DNA of 12,960 nucleotides from Pelagibacteraceae bacterium (GTDB lineage: Bacteria > Pseudomonadota > Alphaproteobacteria > Pelagibacterales > Pelagibacteraceae). Positions within the stretch are counted from its first letter, which is position 1; the number at the start of each line of letters is the position of its first letter. The notes under the pieces are model-generated. The model did not search any database. It saw only the letters and a list, made by a program, of their open reading frames with translations, and had not been told where the DNA came from. Location: positions 1 to 12,960 of the forward strand of contig VTPF01000013.1 in NCBI GenBank assembly GCA_008638025.1, read 5' to 3'. This document shows positions 6,481 through 12,960 of the stretch, piece by piece. The position numbers and the translations under genes are program-made.

Positions 6481-9114
6481 ATGAGCAATGTTTTTAATAC
6501 CATCACCATAGGTAATAAAAATTTCAAATACGCAGATATCACTCACTTTTCTAATTTAAACAAACTACCTTTTTCTTACCGAATTTTATTAGAAAACCTT
6601 GTAAGGCAAAAAATTAATAAACAAAATCCTACTGCAGATGAACAAATAAACAATGTGTTAACTTCTAATATCGGCTCTCCAGTAAACTTTATGCCTAACC
6701 GAATTTTAAGCCATGATATTTTGGGAAAAGTAATGTTGGTTGATTTTTTAGCTTATCGAGAAGCACTACAAAAAAAAGGTATTGATCCCAATCAAATCCA
6801 GCCAAAAGTTCCTATCGATGTTGTGATTGATCACTCATTGCAAGTTGATTTTTTTGGATCCAAGGAAGCAGAAATAGAAAATTTAAAAAAAGAATATAAT
6901 AGAAATTCAGAAAGATTTTCTTTTTTACGCTGGTGTTCTAAAAATTTAAAAAATGTAAGAGTTATTCCCCCTGGAGTCGGAATTTGTCATCAAGTGAATA
7001 TAGAGTATTTATCCAAAGTAGTTTGGACCGAACAATCCCAATCGGATGAAATTCTTTATCCAGACACTTGTGTTGGTACCGATAGCCACACTCCTATGAT
7101 GAATGCAATCGGAGTTCTAGGTTGGGGAGTGGGTGGTGTTGAAGCAGAAATTTCCATGTTCGGAAAAGCATTACCCATTACTTTACCTGAAGTTGTTGGT
7201 GTGCATTTAAAAAATAAATTAAAAGAAGGAATTACTTCTACCGATTTAGTTTTGACTATTACTGAGCTCTTAAGAAAAAATAAAGTAGTAGGGTCCTTTA
7301 TAGAATTTTTTGGAGAAGGTGTTGAAACGTTAACCGTTGGAGATCGAGCTACCATCTCTAATATGGCTCCAGAATATGGCGCAACGGCAGTGCTCTTCCC
7401 AGTCGATGAATCTACTTTGGATTATTTGAAAATGACCGGACGAACTGAAGAGCAAATTGAAATTATTAAACAGTATTCTAAAAAACAACAATTGTGGAGA
7501 AATCCCGGAGACCTTCCAATGTATTCCAGAACATTAAATTTAGATTTGTCTTCTATTAATCCATGCGTTTCTGGTCCTAAAAATCCAGAAGATAAAATTG
7601 AATTAAGTAAATTTTCATCCAAAATTAATGAACACATTCAAATGCTTTATAAAAAAGATTTGAGAGAGGAAAAATTTAAAGTAGCTAATCATAATTTTAA
7701 TCTTCAAGATGGAGATATTTTAATAGCTGCCATCACAAGCTGCACTAACACAGCCAATCCAAGAAATGTCATTGCAGCAGCTTTACTTGCTAAAAATTTA
7801 GTTGAACATGGATTTAAAAGAAATCCGAAAGTAAAAACTTCTTTTGCCCCCGGCAGTCAAGTAACTGCAAAAATTTTAGAAGAAAGTGGATTACAAACAT
7901 ATCTAGACCAGTTAGGGTTTAATGTAGTGGGTTTTGGTTGCACTACTTGCAATGGAAGCTCAGGACCACTTGCCAAAGATATTGCAGACACAATAGAAAG
8001 TAATAAAATTTTTTCTACAGCTGTGTTGTCTGGTAATAGAAATTTTCAAGGGAGAATACATCCTAATATTAGAGCATCCTATCTTGCCTCACCAGCGTTA
8101 GTTGTGCTTTTTTCTTTAACAGGCAGTGTTTGTAAAGATTTAGTTAATAGTTCTCTTGGAATAAATAAAGAGGGAAAAGAAATTTATTTTAAAGATGTTT
8201 GGCCAGCTAATTCAGAAATTAATAAAATTGTAGAAAGTTTTTACAAGCCAGAAACATTTGTATCAAAATATAAAGAGGTTGATGATGGTGGTGAACTTTG
8301 GGAAAATCTGGAGGTCTCTCAATCAAATAATTATCAATGGTCAGAGAATAGTACCTATATAAAAAAACCTCCTTATTTAGAAAATATTACTCAAGAAAAC
8401 AAATCTATTAGCGATATAAATTTGGCAAGACCTTTAGTTTTGCTTGGAGATTCTATTACGACGGATCATATTTCTCCATCTAGTGATATTACCAAGGGTA
8501 CTGCTGCTTGGGATTATTTATTATCTAAAAATATTAAACCAGAGGATTTTAATAATTTTTTAACAAGAAGAGCCAATCATGAGATTGTTAAACGATCAGC
8601 TTTCGCTAGTCTTCGTTTACGAAATTTAATGACCCCAGATTTAGAAGGAAGCTTCACTGTAAAATATCCAGAAAAAAAAATAATGAGAATTTTTGAAGCT
8701 GCACTGGAGTATCAGAAAACTAAAACAGAGCTAGTTGTGATTGCTGGAGAAAATTATGGCTGCGGTTCTTCCAGAGATGTTGCCGCAAAGGGTCCTTTGT
8801 TATTAGGAGTTCGTGCTATTATTGCTAAGGGATTTGAGAGGATCCATCGGTCTAATTTGGTAGGAATGGGATTGCTTCCCTTAGAATTTTTGCCAGGTAA
8901 TGGAATTACCGAACTAGGAATAGATGCCTCAGACATGTTTACTGTTAAAGGTTTGGATAAAATTAGCGATGAGCAGAAAGAAGTAGAGTTGCTTATCCAA
9001 AAAGAAAGCGGGGATATTGTAAAAGCTAAATTAAAAGTGAGACTTGATAATCCCGATGAAGTAATTTTTTGGAAGAATGGTGGAATCTTACAAACGGCTT
9101 GGAAAGAAGCTTAA
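6481..9114 (+). CDS. acnD: AcnD-like Fe/S hydratase, divergent second aconitase
   Basis: 877 residues, full-length aconitase superfamily. The three cluster cysteines are Cys421 (ITSCTNTANP) and Cys487/Cys490 (GFGCTTCNGSSGPL). DHS (117-119), DSHT (201-204), NRNFQGR (519-525) and the double arginine (696-697) are kept. It is clearly not a recent copy of the neighbouring AcnA. The N-terminal half has AcnD-type traits: SHDILGKVMLVDF (77-89), DHSLQVD, YPDTCVGTDSHTP (193-205), and FFGEGVETLTVGDRATISNM. It retains the AcnA-like GWGVGGVEAE. Residues near the substrate differ from AcnA: TPMMNA for TTMVNG, DHISPSSDI for DHISPAGSI, RRANHEI for RRGNHEV, YGCGSSRDVAAKG for YGSGSSRDWAAKG. AcnD dehydrates 2-methylcitrate to 2-methyl-trans-aconitate and needs PrpF; a prpF gene follows after 18 bases, which is the strongest support for this name. 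It may instead act on another substituted tricarboxylate. Assignment to the superfamily is certain; to AcnD, moderate. No Shine-Dalgarno sequence; an A-free T-run lies directly before the ATG. Confidence 0.75.
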   Translation: MSNVFNTITIGNKNFKYADITHFSNLNKLPFSYRILLENLVRQKINKQNPTADEQINNVLTSNIGSPVNFMPNRILSHDILGKVMLVDFLAYREALQKKGIDPNQIQPKVPIDVVIDHSLQVDFFGSKEAEIENLKKEYNRNSERFSFLRWCSKNLKNVRVIPPGVGICHQVNIEYLSKVVWTEQSQSDEILYPDTCVGTDSHTPMMNAIGVLGWGVGGVEAEISMFGKALPITLPEVVGVHLKNKLKEGITSTDLVLTITELLRKNKVVGSFIEFFGEGVETLTVGDRATISNMAPEYGATAVLFPVDESTLDYLKMTGRTEEQIEIIKQYSKKQQLWRNPGDLPMYSRTLNLDLSSINPCVSGPKNPEDKIELSKFSSKINEHIQMLYKKDLREEKFKVANHNFNLQDGDILIAAITSCTNTANPRNVIAAALLAKNLVEHGFKRNPKVKTSFAPGSQVTAKILEESGLQTYLDQLGFNVVGFGCTTCNGSSGPLAKDIADTIESNKIFSTAVLSGNRNFQGRIHPNIRASYLASPALVVLFSLTGSVCKDLVNSSLGINKEGKEIYFKDVWPANSEINKIVESFYKPETFVSKYKEVDDGGELWENLEVSQSNNYQWSENSTYIKKPPYLENITQENKSISDINLARPLVLLGDSITTDHISPSSDITKGTAAWDYLLSKNIKPEDFNNFLTRRANHEIVKRSAFASLRLRNLMTPDLEGSFTVKYPEKKIMRIFEAALEYQKTKTELVVIAGENYGCGSSRDVAAKGPLLLGVRAIIAKGFERIHRSNLVGMGLLPLEFLPGNGITELGIDASDMFTVKGLDKISDEQKEVELLIQKESGDIVKAKLKVRLDNPDEVIFWKNGGILQTAWKEA

Positions 9115-9132
9115 ATTAAGTTAATTTTATAT

Positions 9133-10266
9133 ATGAAACAAAATTGGATAACAGCATCATACTATCGAGGCGGAACTAGTAAGGGGGTTTTTTTTCAAGC
9201 AAAAGATTTACCAACCGACAGTCAAGAAGAATTAAGTAAAATTTTTTTGAAAGTTATTGGTAGCCCTGATCCTAATGGAAGACAATTAAATGGAATGGGT
9301 GGAGGAGTTTCTTCTGTTTCTAAATGCGTTATAATTAGTCCATCGAAAAGAGAAGATGCCGATGTAGATTACAATTTTATTCAATTAGCTGTGGAACAGC
9401 CTGTTGCTGAATGGAATAATAATTGTGGTAATTTATCAGGTGCTGTTGGCCCTTATGCAGTTAATACAAGAATTGTTAAAGCTAAAGAGGGTGAAAACAA
9501 AGTAAGAATTTATCAAGTAAATACAGACAAAATAATTCATTCAACCTTTTATGTAAAAGATGGGATAGCAGAGGTGGAAGGTGATTATTCAATTGCTGGG
9601 GTTGCAGGAACTGGATCTAAAGTAAGATTAGATTATTTAGCTCCAGGAGGTTCAGGAACTGGAAAACTTCTTCCTACAGGAAATGTAGTTGATGAAATTG
9701 AAATAGAAGGGCACGGCAAAATAAAAGTGAGTATTGTGGATGCTGCAACCCCTTTGATTTATGTATTGGCAGAAGACCTAGGATTAACGTGTACAGAATC
9801 TCCAGACCAATTAGATTCAAAAACAAAAGAAATGGAAATAATACAAAAGATTAGAAGAAAATGTGCTTACATGATTGGTTTAAGTAAATCTGAAAACGAA
9901 GCTCCAATGAATACACCTAGAATTGGAATAGTGTCTGCACCAAAAGATTATCAAAGTTTAGACAAGTCAACAGTCTCAGCTGATAAATATGATATTTGTA
10001 CCAGAATGTTTTCAATGGGAAAAACTCATAAAGCAATTATGGGAACGGCTTGTGTAAACATAGGAGTAGCAGCTGCAATTGAAGGAACATTGCCTTACCA
10101 AGTAAAAAGGAAAGGATCTAATGATCTGGAATTAAGAGTTGGAAATCCCTCGGGAATTATTGTTGCTGGAGCTGTGATTGATAAAAAAGATGGAAAATTT
10201 GAAGCTATATCTGCTGTTATGTATAGAACTTTTAGACCACTTATGATTGGGAAAGTACTAGTTTAG
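9133..10266 (+). CDS. prpF: 2-methylaconitate cis-trans isomerase PrpF
   Basis: 377 residues, close to the usual PrpF length (about 390). The enzyme converts 2-methyl-trans-aconitate, the AcnD product, to the cis form; PrpF can also bind or isomerise trans-aconitate. Family motifs run in order: YYRGGTSKGVFF (10-21), VIGSPDPNGRQLNGMGGG (41-58), SSVSKCVI (60-67), NNNCGNLSGAVGPYAVN (96-111 region), LLPTGNVVDEIE (179-190), PKDYQSLDKSTVS, and SMGKTHKAIMGTACVNIG (294-311). Lys64 and Cys98 align, each nine residues earlier, with the recalled Shewanella PrpF K73 and C107. These motifs separate it from the GalD-like paralogue at 1899-2981. It starts 18 bases after the AcnD-like gene and probably shares its transcript. 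Its stop overlaps the stop of the opposing MmgE/PrpD gene by 4 bases. The G5T8 run at 9183-9195 falls in the conserved SKGVFF codons and is in frame. Confidence 0.92.
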   Translation: MKQNWITASYYRGGTSKGVFFQAKDLPTDSQEELSKIFLKVIGSPDPNGRQLNGMGGGVSSVSKCVIISPSKREDADVDYNFIQLAVEQPVAEWNNNCGNLSGAVGPYAVNTRIVKAKEGENKVRIYQVNTDKIIHSTFYVKDGIAEVEGDYSIAGVAGTGSKVRLDYLAPGGSGTGKLLPTGNVVDEIEIEGHGKIKVSIVDAATPLIYVLAEDLGLTCTESPDQLDSKTKEMEIIQKIRRKCAYMIGLSKSENEAPMNTPRIGIVSAPKDYQSLDKSTVSADKYDICTRMFSMGKTHKAIMGTACVNIGVAAAIEGTLPYQVKRKGSNDLELRVGNPSGIIVAGAVIDKKDGKFEAISAVMYRTFRPLMIGKVLV

Positions 10267-11609
10267 ATTTTAAAGTCTAAGGCAACCATTAACTCTTCGA
10301 TTAAAAATTCTTTATTTAACACAATATCTATTAATTGATGTACTTTTTTTACCTCAAAAGACTTCAATAACTCCTTTGCTTTATTGGCAATTTCTTCTTC
10401 ACTCATAGGATTATCAGGTGTGCCTCTTACAGCCCTGGCATGATGGGACAGTTCAGTTGAATCGTTAAATATAATTTTTACTTTTGCTTGCCTTTCTGGT
10501 CTAGCAATAGCTAGTTCATCACTGGGTCTAGCTATAATTTTTTTTCTAAGTTTAATTACATCAATATCAGAAAATAATTTTTCATCATGTACTTCCTCAT
10601 AACCAATTTTCTTTTTAACTAAATATAAAGCTGCAAGATGTTGTGCGCATATATTAGGAATACTTCGATCGTTTACGATATGAAAACGGTCTGAAGGAAT
10701 ATCAATGATTACCTCTTTAATATCTTTGTGATTAAAATTTTTCTTCTGCAAAATTGCTTCGATTGCATCCAAAATAGCTTGAATAGGGGAGCCTACGCAC
10801 CATTTTTTAATAGAGGTATTATCAATTTCAAAAATGGTTCCAAGATCTTTAATAATAATTTCTGGTTTTGGTTTGTGTGCATAAGCTGCCAGTAAACCTC
10901 TTTCTCCCAAAAGTGGATCTACCACTGAAGTAAAATTTTCTTTTGCAAGTAGAGCAGAATAAATACCATTTCTTGTAGTCATTCCTGAAAATACAAAAGC
11001 TTTTTCAATATGCTCCTCATCCCTATTCCAGCATGCCAAACCTGAAGTTTGTTGAATAGTATAAGACAATAAGTAGTTGAATTGTTTTTGGTTAAGCTTA
11101 AGCAAAGATCCAGCAGCGACTGCCGATCCAAAAATAGTTCCAATACTATGAGTAGAAAAAATAGTAGTTTTAGGAGTTTGGTATCCCATACTCATGTTAA
11201 TTCTAACGCCAATATCATAACCAAGAGCAATAGCTCTAAGCAATTCTTCACTAGTATTTTTCTCTTTTTCTGCAATTGCTAATGCAGCCGGAACAATCGC
11301 ACAACCAGGATGAAACCTTCCATTAGTATGCGTGTCATCTGTTTCATCTGCATGAGCAGCCATACCGTTTGCTAAACCAGCATGAATGGCACTTACTTTT
11401 AAGTTAGTTCCAATTAAAGTTGATTCAGGGAATCCTCCCTGTGACTTTGCAAATTCAAAAGCTTTTTGTCCAGGTGGAAGCAATCTTCCTGTTAGAATAG
11501 CTACCAAAGTATCTAATAAATGAAATCTGGTATTTTTTTTAGTTTCAGTGGGAAGATTATTGTTGATAGCAGAAGATAAGTACTCAGTAAGCTTTTGTTG
11601 AATATCCAT
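10263..11609 (-). CDS. MmgE/PrpD-family protein, unassigned clade
   Basis: 448 residues, full length for the MmgE/PrpD family of cofactor-free enzymes that act on carboxylates by proton abstraction (2-methylcitrate dehydratase, cis-aconitate decarboxylase, iminodisuccinate epimerase). The family core is present: LANGMAAHADETDDTH (79-94) with Asp91/Asp92/His94, RFHPGCAIVPAALAIAE (98-114) with His100, GYDIGVRI (130-137), DPLLGERGLLAAYA (231-244), and KKWCVGSPIQAILDA (268-282) in the lid region. It lacks the ELDFHD and KASRETLDHS motifs of its neighbour, a true PrpD, and so is a different clade, not a recent duplicate. The VGSPIQA form in place of the common C-x-x-x-H segment marks a large clade of unknown substrate. 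The ATG overlaps the upstream prpD stop by one base (TAATG on the minus strand), implying coupled translation. Dehydratase, decarboxylase and epimerase roles on an aconitate-like acid are all possible; the sequence does not decide. Confidence 0.85.
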   Translation of the reverse strand: MDIQQKLTEYLSSAINNNLPTETKKNTRFHLLDTLVAILTGRLLPPGQKAFEFAKSQGGFPESTLIGTNLKVSAIHAGLANGMAAHADETDDTHTNGRFHPGCAIVPAALAIAEKEKNTSEELLRAIALGYDIGVRINMSMGYQTPKTTIFSTHSIGTIFGSAVAAGSLLKLNQKQFNYLLSYTIQQTSGLACWNRDEEHIEKAFVFSGMTTRNGIYSALLAKENFTSVVDPLLGERGLLAAYAHKPKPEIIIKDLGTIFEIDNTSIKKWCVGSPIQAILDAIEAILQKKNFNHKDIKEVIIDIPSDRFHIVNDRSIPNICAQHLAALYLVKKKIGYEEVHDEKLFSDIDVIKLRKKIIARPSDELAIARPERQAKVKIIFNDSTELSHHARAVRGTPDNPMSEEEIANKAKELLKSFEVKKVHQLIDIVLNKEFLIEELMVALDFKI

Positions 11610-12960
11610 TAATTAAAAATACCCATTATTTTATTTTTATCTAAATTAATTTTATTCTCATCACATACTAAATTAAGCATTTTAACCTCATTTGAATTAA
11701 TATTTTCTAATTTATCTATTAATTCTAAAAATCTTGAACACTCTTGATGCGAAACGAACCCATTTATCAGTGGCTTCATTTTATTGATATACTCGTTTCT
11801 ACCAAAAGGGGTTGATCCGCTAGGATGAGCATTGGCAAAATCAAGCTGCTCTATGATTGTTTCTCCATTATTTAAAATAATTTCAGCTTTAGCTCCTTGT
11901 ACTTTCTTTAAAGGATTTGTTTCATCATAATATCTTTGGTTGAACTCTGGATCTTCAAAAGTTTCAATTTTTTTCCATAATTGAACCGTTTCTGTTCTTG
12001 ATTTTCTCTCATCGCTATAACTAGTTTCATGATGCCAAAAGCCATCTTCAAGTGCCACAGCAAATATATACATCGCTGAATGATCAAGGGTTTCTCTAGA
12101 GGCTTTTGGATCGTATTTTTCTGGATCATTACTCCCTGAGCCCATGACAATATGAGTATATTTTTTTGAATAAATATTTATTTTTTTAATTTCCTTTAAA
12201 TCTTTAATTTTTTTTCTTACATTAAAAGCCAAATCAATAATAGAATTGCCATGATACCCTGCTGAATGTTCTTTGGTAAAAGTGGAAAGAATTCCTTCTC
12301 TTGGTTCATCAGTGGTTGGTAAATTAATTTCTATATTTTCATTTTCTTTATGAAGAAGTATTGGCACAATACCATAATCTCCTTCCCATACAGGACTTGG
12401 TCCTTTTTCACCTCTTAACGCTCTATCAATTGCATCAATTGCATTTCGTCCCATGAGTCCAGGTGCAAAAGCTTTCCAGCTTGATAGATCTCCCTTTCTT
12501 CCTTGTCTTGTAAAAATGGAAGTATGGGCACTGTATTGTATTGCTTGATAAATAGTTTCGGTATCAAGATTTAACATAGCTCCAATTCCAGCAGTGATAG
12601 CAGGACCTAAATGTCCAACATGATCTATTTTATTTGGATTTAAAGCAATCGACATTGAAAGTCTTAATTGTGTTTCATAGCTTGTTGCAATACCTCTAAT
12701 GAGATCAGATCCTGTTAAATTTTTTTGCTGTGCCACTGCTAAAAGAGTAGGAATACAATCCCCAGGATGACACGTTTCTTTTGCCATAATGTTATCGTGA
12801 AAATCTAATTCTCTTACCGCCACAGCATTAGCCCAAGCCGCCCATTCGCAATGAAAAGTTTCTTCAGAACTTAATCCAAATAAAGTTGCCCCATCTTTTT
12901 TTCTATGAAACATTGCTTGAGCTCTTGCAGCGCAAACAGGATCTCTATTTATTGCAGCAA
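11609..12960 (-). CDS. prpD: 2-methylcitrate dehydratase PrpD (5' partial)
   Basis: The reading frame continues without a stop to the right edge (AAINRDPVCAARAQA precedes the ATG at 12911-12913 and fits PrpD), so the N-terminus, about 40-60 residues, lies outside the window. PrpD dehydrates (2S,3S)-2-methylcitrate to 2-methyl-cis-aconitate without an iron-sulphur cluster in the cytoplasmic methylcitrate cycle of propionate breakdown. Counting from that internal Met, visible signatures are WAAWANAVAVRELDFHD (24-40), HPGD (48-51), HVGHLGPAITAGIGAMLNLD (78-97), the KEHSAGYHGNSIIDLAF region after residue 210, and SNDPEKYDPKASRETLDHS with MYIFAVALEDGFWHHE (roughly 260-296). These match bacterial PrpD specifically, not just the wider MmgE family. 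The stop overlaps the start of the second MmgE/PrpD gene. The promoter lies beyond the window. prpB and prpC, usual partners of prpD, are not visible and may lie further right. Confidence 0.9.
   Translation of the reverse strand, partial: AAINRDPVCAARAQAMFHRKKDGATLFGLSSEETFHCEWAAWANAVAVRELDFHDNIMAKETCHPGDCIPTLLAVAQQKNLTGSDLIRGIATSYETQLRLSMSIALNPNKIDHVGHLGPAITAGIGAMLNLDTETIYQAIQYSAHTSIFTRQGRKGDLSSWKAFAPGLMGRNAIDAIDRALRGEKGPSPVWEGDYGIVPILLHKENENIEINLPTTDEPREGILSTFTKEHSAGYHGNSIIDLAFNVRKKIKDLKEIKKINIYSKKYTHIVMGSGSNDPEKYDPKASRETLDHSAMYIFAVALEDGFWHHETSYSDERKSRTETVQLWKKIETFEDPEFNQRYYDETNPLKKVQGAKAEIILNNGETIIEQLDFANAHPSGSTPFGRNEYINKMKPLINGFVSHQECSRFLELIDKLENINSNEVKMLNLVCDENKINLDKNKIMGIFN

Noticed and set aside
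7056..8936. Minus-strand open frames inside the AcnD-like gene.
   Set aside because: Antisense to highly conserved aconitase motifs, with no protein-family features.
3791..9114. Tandem aconitases as a recent duplication or assembly artefact.
   Set aside because: The two proteins differ throughout, including in subfamily motifs, so they are old paralogues rather than a copied segment.
9183..9195. G5T8 homopolymer run as a programmed frameshift or sequencing error site.
   Set aside because: The frame reads through the conserved PrpF SKGVFF motif correctly, and no useful alternative frame follows.
10263..10280. Near-palindrome at the convergent stops as a terminator.
   Set aside because: Short, mostly A-T, contains a G-T pair and has no U-tract on either strand.
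11082..11282. 66-codon plus-strand frame inside the MmgE/PrpD gene, and an 80-codon alternative minus frame at 11908-12150.
   Set aside because: Both overlap strongly supported coding sequence in another frame and resemble no known protein.

Overview
The window is one compact, AT-rich metabolic locus (about two-thirds A+T by eye, not counted). Gene junctions are 0 to about 50 bases or overlap, and recognisable Shine-Dalgarno sequences are absent before every start that can be seen. The protein families and the streamlined layout suggest a low-GC marine alphaproteobacterium of the SAR11/Pelagibacterales kind. That placement is inference from style and content; no rRNA or marker gene is present.

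Left arm (+ strand, 1-3739): a tripartite tricarboxylate transporter (TTT) membrane protein that looks like a TctA-TctB fusion and is cut by the left edge; a PrpF-superfamily tautomerase closest to the 4-oxalomesaconate tautomerase (GalD) type; and a short-chain dehydrogenase/reductase (SDR) whose catalytic tyrosine appears to be replaced by alanine. These three are tightly coupled (3-base gap, then a 1-base TAATG overlap). They end at an inverted repeat (3718-3771) that could be a terminator or processing hairpin.

Centre (+ strand, 3791-10266): a canonical aconitase AcnA, a divergent second aconitase with AcnD (Fe/S-dependent 2-methylcitrate dehydratase) traits, and a canonical PrpF (2-methylaconitate cis-trans isomerase). 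An acnD-prpF pair is a known hallmark of one form of the methylcitrate cycle.

Right arm (- strand, 10263-12960): two MmgE/PrpD-family genes that meet prpF tail to tail with a 4-base overlap. The upstream one, cut by the right edge, is a recognisable 2-methylcitrate dehydratase (PrpD). The downstream one belongs to another MmgE/PrpD clade with unknown substrate, and its start overlaps the prpD stop (TAATG).

Taken together, almost every enzyme here dehydrates, hydrates or isomerises C6-C7 tricarboxylates (citrate/aconitate/isocitrate or their 2-methyl analogues), beside a transporter family that imports such acids. The locus therefore holds both known routes from 2-methylcitrate to 2-methyl-cis-aconitate (PrpD, and AcnD+PrpF), an aconitase for the next step, and three unassigned enzymes (GalD-like, tyrosine-less SDR, second MmgE). 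Methylcitrate synthase (PrpC) and methylisocitrate lyase (PrpB) are not in the window. Two readings remain open: a methylcitrate-cycle island with extra enzymes, or an uptake and assimilation system for an external (possibly trans- or branched) aconitate-like acid. No RNA genes, mobile elements or CRISPR arrays were seen, and no gene-free stretch exceeds about 50 bases.
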